Assembly: GCA_001970855.1 (NCBI GenBank)
Contig: LSSN01003794.1
Coordinates: forward strand, 1-23,823
From: Smittium culicis
Lineage: Eukaryota > Kickxellomycota > Harpellomycetes > Harpellales > Legeriomycetaceae
Direction: 5' to 3'
Length of the DNA stretch: 23,823 bases
Shown: positions 1 through 8,702 of the stretch, in pieces
Position numbering within the stretch: position 1 is the first letter of the stretch
Layout of the letters: each line of letters starts with the position of its first letter
Notes under the pieces: model-generated
The model's input: the letters and a program-made list of their open reading frames with translations, nothing else
Told to the model about the DNA's origin: nothing
Databases searched by the model: none
Translations under genes and position numbers: made by a program

Positions 1-425
1 AACTATTCACTAAAATCACTCAAATCGTTCAAATCACTCACTCCATTCCAAACCACTAGTATTTATACTTTCATCTCATATCTCATTTCATCTTGCTCAC
101 TAAAACTTAAAATCACACTTCTAAACGCTCAAATACATTCTGCCAGCAATATACAAAATCCCCCCCCCCCGTTGTTGCTCTTGCTTATTTCAACTCGATA
201 TATATATTATCCTTCCTGTGATACTTCAATTCTCATTTTCAATGCCTGTAAATTAAAACTTCTTTTATCATTTCCCTCTCTATATTTTCTGCACACTTCA
301 CTTTTACATACAATTTATTATCCTTTGTAAACAGTTTACCAATATTTTTTAGACCTTTTTTGCTTTTTACGTTTAAAATCATAATCACGCCTCATATTCT
401 CTAAACCTCTCAAAATTATTCTCTT
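1..425 (+). promoter_or_regulatory. Upstream region / probable 5' UTR and promoter of the Yak1-like kinase gene
   Basis: This stretch is pyrimidine-rich on the plus strand, as is common for fungal leaders and promoters. It holds a TATATATAT run near 198-208 and an 11-base C tract at 160-170. A stop codon in frame with the downstream gene lies at 402-404, so the coding region cannot extend upstream without splicing. No upstream gene is visible. The promoter role is inferred from position only. Confidence 0.4.
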
Positions 426-3400
426 ATGAGCTACAATGATCCCTCCCCCTTCCTAAAAAGCTATAACTTAAACCTCCCCATGCGCAAGCTATCCCTCAAA
501 AATACCACAGTTTCGCCTCACGTTCTCCCTAGCTATTCCACTGATACTTCCCACATTGTCAATATGAATAGCTCCTCTTCCAAAAACAATACCTCCGTTC
601 ATATTTCAACACACCAAAACTTCCTTCAACCCCAATTTTTTAGCTCTATTCCAAAAACTCCAGAATTCTCAAAAGATTTTCCGGCAAATAACTCCAATTT
701 CAGCCCCCACAATACTTCGCTCGACAATCCCATAACTCTACCAAGTTTAAACCACCATTCGCCCCGTTCCAATTCTCCTCAACATTATCCAATTTCCCCA
801 AAGCTTTCTAAATTTCCACCAACCACAAAGCCTCGTACCGCTTCTTTCAATTCTTCAGATTACCATATTTCTGGTAGTGATCCTCCTATCTCTAAAAAAT
901 ATTCTAGAAAATCTTCTGCACTTATACCAAATCCTTCAAATTTCTCCTTTAGAAAAAAACTACAATCCTCCTGCCTTTCATATGATCTCCCCCCAAATGT
1001 CCCTCAACCAAATTCAAACAACCGCTCACTGATTTCCCCAAACCCCCTTAACGATAAAATCCCCACTTCTATTGACACAAACATCAATAAAAATTATCCC
1101 GTCTCCTCACCCAGCTCTAATTACAAAAAATTCCATTTAAACTCTCCACACTCTCAAAATATCGACTCACCTAACTCCGTCTTACTTAACCAATTTCCTG
1201 CCACTCAAAGCCAAACTGCTTATGATCATTACTACAAACATTCAAATCTTAACTCCCAAGAAAATAACCAATATCCTTCTGATAAAAATCTTATTCACTC
1301 TGAATTCGTTGATTACACACAAATCCCAATGCCCTCCAAAAACCCCGAGAATCTTAAAATATACCCCATGTCCGCCCATATAGACTCTAAAAAAAACTCT
1401 CTGCTTGACATTTTCCCCAATATCAGCTCATTAAAATCTTCACCTTATATTTCCTCCCCTTCTCAAACTATACCCCATAGATCCCAAAACTCAACGTCCA
1501 ACCCCCATATCATAATCAACTCTAATCACGATGAACTCGTAGACTCTTTCGATAATCATCTCCACATTTACAATAACTATAGCCCCGACAAAAATAACAA
1601 CAACAACACTTACAGGAACATAAACCAATCCCCAAAAAATAGTGATCTCGATTCTTATCAAAAGCAGTACCTCCAAAGAAGGCAATTACGCCTAAGAAGC
1701 GTTGTTGGTTCTCGCAATCGTACCCTTAAACCACAAAATTTATCTGAAATTCATACGTCTAGCCCCAATAATGACCTTGACCACCATAAACACCAAAGTG
1801 ACATCCCTATAGCTCAAAATTACCAAAATATATCAGATATCCATCCAAATAAAAAAAATTTATCCCCTAAGCCTGTAACTGACCTCATTTCTAGCAATCA
1901 ACCACACCTGCCCATTTCCAAAAATGACCAAAGTTTAAATCTTTTTACTCTAAAGAATTCTTTTAAAGCTAATAATAATTTAAAAAATCAATCAAGCAAG
2001 AGTATTTTACCAAATAGCCAAGAAAAAGTCCTCAATAAAACCGTTGGATCCGAAGAAGATATTGTTAAACACGCCCATCGCTCTTACACTAATGAATCTC
2101 GGCCCAATATTGATAAATATTCCCCCAACTTGTTTAAATTAACTGTTAACCTTGTAGAAATTTATGAAAAATTACACACTCTAACCCAAAATAGTCCAAA
2201 TCAGCCTTACCAAAATGCCACTATGAGCACAATTAGTAATATTTATCAAAACAAAAACAATAATAACCCGCTAAACACTGATCTTAACATTTTCCAGAAT
2301 TCAAACAAAAACACTAATCGTATTTCAAATCGAAACCAAAACTATGATAAAAATCCAATTTCAAATCATCATATAAACAAAACTCTAAGCCAGAAAAATA
2401 ACCACGAAACCAGTAAAGCAGCCAATAATAAAAACCAAACCAGCAACCATCAACTGGCTCAACAAGAAATACTAGCACATAACCAATTTTTAACTGAACC
2501 TAATAAAGGCGCTTATAATTTTGGTTATGATAATGTCAATTTTAACTTGATTCTAAAAGTATCTGATATTATTGGTATAAACCCAGGCCAACAATACCAA
2601 GTAATTAGTAACCTCGGCAGTGGAACTTTTGGACAAGTAGTTAAATGTAAAAACATCTTGAAAAACTCAGTTTATGCTGTTAAAATCATCAAAAATAAGC
2701 CTGCTTATTATAACCAAAGCCTGAACGAAATCACTATGCTTCAAAAGTTAAACAAAATTGAAGAATCTGGTAATAGATCATCTAATAAGCATTTCGTTGA
2801 GCTTATTGAAAGCTTTACATTTAAAAGTCACCTTGTTATTGTTTATGAACCTCTAAACTTTAACCTATATGAGCTGCTAAAAAGAAAGTCTTTCTCCGGC
2901 TTACATCTCCATGAAATTCACAAAATATCTACCCAGATCCTGTCAGCCTTACAAGTCTTGAAGTATCAAAAAATTATCCACAGTGATCTTAAACCTGAAA
3001 ATATCATGGTCGACAGTATTGACCTGCTAAACGTCAAAATTATTGATTTTGGATCCTCATGCTTCGAGTCTAACACACTATTTAATTATATTCAAAGCCG
3101 CTTTTACCGTTCAATAGAAGTAGTTCTAGAGCTCAAATACGACTGCGGTATTGACATGTGGTCCTTTGGCTGTATCGCAAGCGAGCTATTTTTTGGTGTA
3201 CCTATTTTCCCCGCAAATTCTGAGCACGACTTACTATTACGCATTATAAATCTCCTTGGAATGCCAGATAAGAAAATTCTTGAATCTGTTTCACCAAAGA
3301 AAAAACAAAAATTCTTTACCATTGATAAATACAACAATTATTTCCTTAAACCGATTGATGCCAACCCCTCATCAACTTCACCTGAAAATAATTATAACTA

Positions 3401-4916
3401 TAATTCTATTGCCAAAAATAATCTTACACCAAATAACAATTCGTACAACACGAATAACGACCAAAGAAAGATTACAATTCCCGATTTAGTATTTGCTCAA
3501 TATCGAAACATTACCAAATCGAGATCAATTCCTATTCAGGTTCATAAATTTGGTGACTTGCTTTTAAAAATTCTCAAAATCGACCAAAATAAAAGATATT
3601 CGCCCACAAATGCTCTCAACCATTCTTTCTTTAAAGACTTTCATATGAACTACAGAAACGCCAATACCACAACTCAGCTTTCTAATGACGGCATTGACCA
3701 TATCAACTCTCAGCGCAAAACTTATATAAAAACACCTATTATATCAGAAAAGTATAAATCCCCAGGAGGTTCAATAAATAATAAATCTCCAAGCGTCTCT
3801 GATAGATATAGCCCACCAGCTGATTCAAATTCGTATAAATCTCCAGCTACAGATAAGTACAAATCTTCTAAAATATCCGATACATATATTTTTTCCAGCG
3901 ATTCTGATTTATCTGACAGCCATCAGGCATTTTCTGACTCTAAAAACAATCTTGGATCCTTTTTAAGCTCTACCTCCAGCGAAGGAAGCTTTAGTAAAAA
4001 TATTTTTTCTCCAATCAGCGATGCCAGTATTATCTCTGAACCAGGTTCTACATGTAATATTAATCACAGTTTATACCCTAGGAATGATGATGAGTTCATA
4101 TTCAGCACTGAAAATAGTAATTCATCTATAGGCTTGATGCCAGAATCAAACTCAAATTTAAATAGTTTAGATTCTTTAAAAGTATCTTATGAACATATTC
4201 AAACCGATTCTTTCAATAACAGAAATATTAGCAGCTCTAGTTTTAAAAAATCTTCTACAGCCACTAATTTATCAAACAGTAGTCAAGGCCTAGACCCCCT
4301 TTTTAACTTTTCTGATTTTAGTAACGATAGTATTGACTCTCGGGTAAAGATTTTTTCTAGTAACAATAGTTCATTCAACAACATTTATTCTGAAAGTATC
4401 AGCAAAAGAAGTAATAATAGCAAATTAGCAACCAACAGCAACAGTAACTTATTCACGAATTTCAACACTAACTCCCCGTTCTCAAAAAATGATCCAGATG
4501 ATTATTTGCTTCGCCAAAATTATAATTCTTCGAATAGCTTTCATTTTATTTCTAGCAATAACAACAGTAGATCCAGTAATTTTAACAACTTACCTTATTT
4601 ATCTCAACAGTATTCATACTTGAATGATAGCAAATACTCCTCAGTCCCATCGAACAATTCTGGGTTCATCTCTTTAACTGGTCCAAGTGTATTTGAAAGT
4701 TCTGAATCGCTTTCCATGCACAATAATAGTAATAATCCAGGAATTAAACAATCGAATATTAGCTTGCGTCCATCCTCGTCACAGTTTTTAAATTCCCAAA
4801 ATAAATCCTTGAGAAGTAATCATACCCCCAAAAGAATGTATTTTAAGCGCCCTATAAGCCCTAACTACTTTTCTCCTCAACCTAGACTTGATTTGGGTTG
4901 TGATCATGAAAATTGA
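426..4916 (+). CDS. YAK1: Yak1-like DYRK-family protein kinase with very long Asn/Ser-rich N- and C-terminal tails
   Basis: A 1496-residue uninterrupted reading frame with its kinase domain at about residues 724-1070. Visible motifs are the glycine loop GSGTFGQVVKC (731-741), the VK lysine K753 followed by IIKNKPAYYNQS, the catalytic loop HSDLKPEN (852-859, D854), and DFG at 874-876 continuing as the DYRK-type DFGSSC. The activation segment is NYIQSRFYRS (887-896), and the GIDMWSFGCI segment is the subdomain IX signature. Yak1 kinases are known to couple nutrient and stress signals to growth arrest, and they autophosphorylate the second Tyr of a YxY motif. Here the first Tyr is Phe and the second is Y888. 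Oddities: the usual Pro of the RSPE/RAPE motif is I897, the usual HCD is HSD, and an Asn-rich insert of about 40 residues lies near 976-1018. The flanks (1-720 and 1071-1496) are low-complexity Asn/Ser/Pro. The start is supported by the in-frame stop at 402-404. Family assignment is strong. YAK1 rather than another DYRK is likely, because the KNKPAYYNQS and SRFYRS blocks fit Yak1 best. Confidence 0.88.
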   Translation: MSYNDPSPFLKSYNLNLPMRKLSLKNTTVSPHVLPSYSTDTSHIVNMNSSSSKNNTSVHISTHQNFLQPQFFSSIPKTPEFSKDFPANNSNFSPHNTSLDNPITLPSLNHHSPRSNSPQHYPISPKLSKFPPTTKPRTASFNSSDYHISGSDPPISKKYSRKSSALIPNPSNFSFRKKLQSSCLSYDLPPNVPQPNSNNRSLISPNPLNDKIPTSIDTNINKNYPVSSPSSNYKKFHLNSPHSQNIDSPNSVLLNQFPATQSQTAYDHYYKHSNLNSQENNQYPSDKNLIHSEFVDYTQIPMPSKNPENLKIYPMSAHIDSKKNSLLDIFPNISSLKSSPYISSPSQTIPHRSQNSTSNPHIIINSNHDELVDSFDNHLHIYNNYSPDKNNNNNTYRNINQSPKNSDLDSYQKQYLQRRQLRLRSVVGSRNRTLKPQNLSEIHTSSPNNDLDHHKHQSDIPIAQNYQNISDIHPNKKNLSPKPVTDLISSNQPHLPISKNDQSLNLFTLKNSFKANNNLKNQSSKSILPNSQEKVLNKTVGSEEDIVKHAHRSYTNESRPNIDKYSPNLFKLTVNLVEIYEKLHTLTQNSPNQPYQNATMSTISNIYQNKNNNNPLNTDLNIFQNSNKNTNRISNRNQNYDKNPISNHHINKTLSQKNNHETSKAANNKNQTSNHQLAQQEILAHNQFLTEPNKGAYNFGYDNVNFNLILKVSDIIGINPGQQYQVISNLGSGTFGQVVKCKNILKNSVYAVKIIKNKPAYYNQSLNEITMLQKLNKIEESGNRSSNKHFVELIESFTFKSHLVIVYEPLNFNLYELLKRKSFSGLHLHEIHKISTQILSALQVLKYQKIIHSDLKPENIMVDSIDLLNVKIIDFGSSCFESNTLFNYIQSRFYRSIEVVLELKYDCGIDMWSFGCIASELFFGVPIFPANSEHDLLLRIINLLGMPDKKILESVSPKKKQKFFTIDKYNNYFLKPIDANPSSTSPENNYNYNSIAKNNLTPNNNSYNTNNDQRKITIPDLVFAQYRNITKSRSIPIQVHKFGDLLLKILKIDQNKRYSPTNALNHSFFKDFHMNYRNANTTTQLSNDGIDHINSQRKTYIKTPIISEKYKSPGGSINNKSPSVSDRYSPPADSNSYKSPATDKYKSSKISDTYIFSSDSDLSDSHQAFSDSKNNLGSFLSSTSSEGSFSKNIFSPISDASIISEPGSTCNINHSLYPRNDDEFIFSTENSNSSIGLMPESNSNLNSLDSLKVSYEHIQTDSFNNRNISSSSFKKSSTATNLSNSSQGLDPLFNFSDFSNDSIDSRVKIFSSNNSSFNNIYSESISKRSNNSKLATNSNSNLFTNFNTNSPFSKNDPDDYLLRQNYNSSNSFHFISSNNNSRSSNFNNLPYLSQQYSYLNDSKYSSVPSNNSGFISLTGPSVFESSESLSMHNNSNNPGIKQSNISLRPSSSQFLNSQNKSLRSNHTPKRMYFKRPISPNYFSPQPRLDLGCDHEN

Positions 4917-6329
4917 TTAATTTTTTTTTTTTAAATAGGCAACAAATAATAATAAATAATCTCGTATTTACTTTCATAAATTTTGATATAATTTCAGATG
5001 TCCTTGTATCTTTTAACATAAATTCTCAAAATATGTTTACCTATAAAAATATAACTTACTAATATTTAATTCCTAAAATAGATTTCGTTCATTAAAATTT
5101 CAATTTAAACTATTCCTAATTTATCTTTAATAAAGGGGCAAAATAGTAAATTCTGTATTTAAATACTAATAAGATATCTGGAAATAAATTAACCATATCC
5201 ATTGGGTATGGAGCTGCTAGAGCGGTGGAGGAGGATCGGTTGAGAATTTATTTTTATAATATTTTTTTAGCTTTTTAAAAATTTTTTGATAATTTTTTGT
5301 ATACTTTCAAATTATTTTATGTAATCTCTCGAAGACAAAAAAAAAAAAAAAAACTGATACTATTATCTTGGGTCTATCAGCTTGATTAAGTTATGCATTA
5401 CAGATATTTCTGTACAAGCGGAATAGAAAGTAAAATGCACACACAAAAACTTTTTATCATCTTCGATTTCGTTGATACCAAGATAAACAATTATCCGTTT
5501 TATTGCATTTTTTTTTTAATTCAGAACAAATTCAAATCTATATAATCGACGTTTTACAGCATATAAATTCCATTTATTCGTATTTGAATTATTCCAGTGA
5601 ATATCAAAGCCCAGTTTAAAAAGATTAACAAAAAAAAAAAGGGTCAATATTTGATTCCAAAGTTTTGTCAGATAAGTTCTTCTTTTTAAAAAAAATAAAA
5701 GCAAAGATAGGAAGAAAAAAAACTCAATGAAAAAAAATTATAATTGACGCGCTGTATGGATCGTTTTTTTATTTTTATTTTTTTTTGTTATTTTTTTGCG
5801 GTTTTTATAAATATGAATTTTCTATTTTTACCGAAGCTGCTATAAAGAACCCAAAATACATATCGTAAGCCGAATATTAATATACACTTTTGTATGCTTT
5901 TTCTTCCAGAAAATAAGTGTAACGACTAGACTAATAGCATTATAAATTAATATAAACAATAAATTTGATATACTAAGAATTCTAGTAGCTATATGAATGT
6001 TATGAAAGAATTGCCGTATTAAAAAACCAAGTAAAAAAAATTTTTTTAAAATTTTTTGCATTTGATTATGTGCACAATGAATAATCCCAGTTCTAAAGAG
6101 ATAATTATAGTGTCATTAATAGTTGAAGTGTCAATGTTGCAGTTTAATTTCAAAGCGAAAAGATAATGATTTCAAACAAATACATAATGTGAATAAAATT
6201 GGATTTTTTATTTAGAAATTTGATTTTTTTTGGGATTTTAACAATAATAGAAAATACGCGGTAAATAAACTAAAAAAATAGAAATTCGGTGCAAGGCATA
6301 AAAAAACTAATATTCTAATACAATTAAAT
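4917..6329. other. AT-rich intergenic region with no recognisable gene
   Basis: The first part is the 3' flank of the kinase gene, with an AATAAA-like motif near 4950 that could serve polyadenylation. The rest is long A and T runs with scattered short frames of no protein-like character. The only unusual spot is a GC-rich islet at about 5193-5244. A short hydrophobic minus-strand frame (5840-6061) has the Phe/Ile/Leu content expected by chance from such AT-rich DNA. Confidence 0.6.
5193..5211. repeat. Short hairpin inside a GC-rich islet
   Basis: CCATATCC and GGGTATGG flank a 3-base ATT loop, giving an 8-bp stem with one G:T pair. The following roughly 33 bases (to 5244) are purine-rich and much richer in GC than the surroundings. 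The same TTGGGTAT core recurs inverted (ATACCCAA) at 7081-7088. Function is unknown. Confidence 0.45.
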
Positions 6330-6960
6330 TCAACTGGGTGTCTACCGGCAGCATTACAAAATGGGAAATGTGAACAATCTGCCAACCGAGAGATCCACCC
6401 AGGCATTGTTTCATGTAGGCTGGATGACTGAAGTTATAAGCAGTCATTGAATTAAGCTCGTTCCAACAAAATTAAATTCGTTGAGATCATTGAGCTCCTA
6501 TTCAGTACCTACATCTAACAGGATTAATAAAAAATAGGCTCCTACCATAACGTGGGAATTATCGACCTTGCTTTCCTAAAATAAGCTGCTATACGGCTGA
6601 GACCCATATTGTTGTCGAACGCTGGACTTTTTACAAAACCAAGGTGGTAACGAAATTATACCCTTAACCTCTTTTCAAGGAAAGATAAGTAGTTTTCAGC
6701 CGGCTATTTAGTTACAACACATATTTCAACATACCTTTAGGGATTTTAAGCATTACAAGATATACTCATAGTTTCTCAAAACTGATAAAGAGGTTTAATA
6801 ATATGCCGATTGATAAAGCTAGGAAAATCGGCGCAACGGTTGTGGCAAATCCAGGAGTTTCTCTAGACACAATAGTAACTCAAGAATTATTGAGCAATTA
6901 AACATTGTTTGTCTATTATTATCACTTGACCCTTAATTCAAGTGTTAGCAAAACATAAGA
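6330..6960. other. GC-elevated, hairpin-rich block of unknown origin
   Basis: Base composition is clearly less AT-rich than on either side, and short open stretches occur in several frames on both strands. Examples are plus frames opening at 6328 (about 40 codons), 6604 (about 35 codons) and 6689 (70 codons, ending in the peptide tail TIVTQELLSN at 6901). No frame is continuous and I recognise no domain. Perfect inverted repeats include ATGACTG/CAGTCAT (around 6424-6447), GCCGATT/AATCGGC (around 6805-6832) and CACTTGA/TCAAGTG (around 6924-6945). A decayed mobile element or gene, or a structured RNA locus, are all possible. Confidence 0.35.
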
Positions 6961-8106
6961 GATTTTATCTTTGGTGCTAATTAATGACTCCATTAAATTA
7001 TGTATAATAAAAAGTTGAAATCGCCTTATGGCTATTAACTATGATTGTACTAAGGATGAGGGGACGGGGTATATTAAGCCATACCCAACCCAATATCGAT
7101 AACTACCTTTTGATAAAGATGATAGTTTATCGTAAATGCGTACTTAGGTACTATTTTATCCAGATAAAAATTTTTTCTCTGCTCTTAATTTATAATTTTC
7201 GATATTTTAGCTAATAAAGATGATATCATTTTATACAATTCCGTATTTAGTATAATAATAGCTAATAGTCATCAAAGATTAAATTAACATTTTATTATTT
7301 GGAATTAATAGTTTCAAAGTTTTTACTCCTGAAAATTTAATGCTATACTTTTTTTCCGTTAGCTGTAGATATATTGATGAATTATTGAAATTGTTCAATT
7401 TATTTTAAAGGTTTTTTTTATATTTTTTTAATCGAATTTTTAATGATAAATAGTAAATTTAGTAGGTTTTTTAGGCTTATTTCGCGCTTCTGAAAAATAT
7501 TAAAATGGATAAAACTGGCCCCGATCCTCTGAATGAGATGGAGTTTATTTAAATTTATATAGATAAAATAGCACGTTTCTGCTACATTTTTTAGTGTATA
7601 GTTAATTGCAAGGTGTAGTTTTCGTTAATAATCGGATATAATACATCATATTTTTTTGGGCTATTAATATCTGATGCGATCCAAAATACTCGTTATATTT
7701 GTTGCGTATGTAAAGAATTGTGTAGTTTCAAAAAATAATTATTTCTACTAAAGTAAAATAAATTACCCCTTTTTGAGGCCAACACAGTTAAGTCTAAAAA
7801 AAAAATAGTAATTGGTTGTATCATTAAAGAAAATAATTTTATTGATCGAGTTTTATTCGTTAGGCATTAAAGCCTTTTGAATAATGTTACTTTATCATTA
7901 GCTTTAGGATTTCTAGCTGATGGAAGCCTCGAAAAAAATGCCAACTACCCCTGAAAGAAACAAGGTATTGTACTATAGAAAAATATTACGAAACATTCTG
8001 AGCAGTGATTTTGAAATCAAAATATAGTTTAACATTTGGTTTAATTCCTGCGATATATATGAATGATGGATAAAAAATGTCTTTAAATCTAAATTAACAA
8101 AGATTT
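6961..8106. other. AT-rich intergenic region with no recognisable gene
   Basis: There is no long reading frame on either strand. Small features are a GGGTAT/ATACCC hairpin at 7067-7086 and repeated ATAAAGATGATA motifs near 7115 and 7216. A short frame around 7480-7551 encodes a peptide ending NEMEFI. None of these supports a gene call. Confidence 0.5.
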
Positions 8107-8308
8107 TTAACGCTTAATATTATCACGGACGGTGGACTATTTTTGATTTACCAGATATAGCCAACTGTGTTCAGTAAAAAACCTTTATCACACGCCCATA
8201 AAAGTTATTGGTTTGCTGAGGAGTAGCGGCAAATAGCAAACTTGGTTTTAAATCATGAACGAATCAGTAAATTCGATTTTTAAATAAGCGTAGGATTGGA
8301 AAGAGTAA
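8107..8308 (-). mobile_element. piggyBac-like MITE, copy Q (old, isolated, minus orientation)
   Basis: This is a diverged but full-length copy of the family clustered at 15.5-20.2 kb. It starts at a TTAA (8107-8110), runs through CGGACGGTGGACTATTTTTG and ATATAGCCAACTG, then AATCATGAACGAATCAG, and ends at a degenerate GGAAAGAGTAA. A small insertion disrupts the first terminus. It lies about 400 bp upstream of the prolidase start. Confidence 0.8.
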
Positions 8309-8702
8309 AGCTCTATATTTTCGACAGAATCTTCCTTCTTGTTAGAGCCTACATTTGTTGTACAATTAAAACCCCGTGTTTATAAAAAGAAATTTTCCGT
8401 GAAAAAAAAAAAAAAATTATAAAAAGAAATAGCTTTTGGTTTTTTATCGGACCTGCAGAGCCTAGAAAAAATGTATATGGCCTGTTTATTAAAATTTAAT
8501 AGGGATTTTCTTTAATTTTCATTCGTCAATTTCAAATAATTTAGTACACGAATTAAACGAAAATTTAATGAAAATAAAGCCAAAAGAGGACATTTTATTG
8601 TCTCTAGTTCAAAAAGCATAAAAGCCAGTTTATTTCAATTCTTAACTGAATCCTTTTCTTGTATTATTTTCTCTTCATCATATCAAACAATTAGCCAAAA
8701 AA
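8309..8702 (+). promoter_or_regulatory. Upstream region of the prolidase gene
   Basis: This contains a 13-nt repeat (TATAAAAAGAAAT at about 8379 and 8418) around an A14 run. A pyrimidine-rich tract (about 8650-8680) lies just before the start codon. No ATG in frame with exon 1 is seen in the last 60 bases before 8703. The promoter role is inferred from position. Confidence 0.35.

Noticed and set aside
1491..1685. Minus-strand frame antisense to the kinase
   Set aside because: It is a by-product of the Asn/Ser codon bias of the opposite strand. The same applies to frames at 3104-3337 and 3256-3489 over the kinase domain, 9737-9928 over prolidase and 13863-14048 over the protease.
5840..6061. 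73-residue hydrophobic frame on the minus strand
   Set aside because: The Ile/Leu/Phe/Lys content is what A/T-rich DNA gives by chance. There is no signal, domain or codon bias.
6407..6719. Possible 313-bp solo LTR with TGTT...AACA ends
   Set aside because: The flanking five bases (GGCAT and CATAT) do not match as a duplication, no primer-binding site is convincing, and no second copy exists in the window.
6330..6720. Spliceosomal RNA, RNase P/MRP or 7SL gene
   Set aside because: I compared both strands with the conserved core motifs of these RNAs from memory and found no consistent set.
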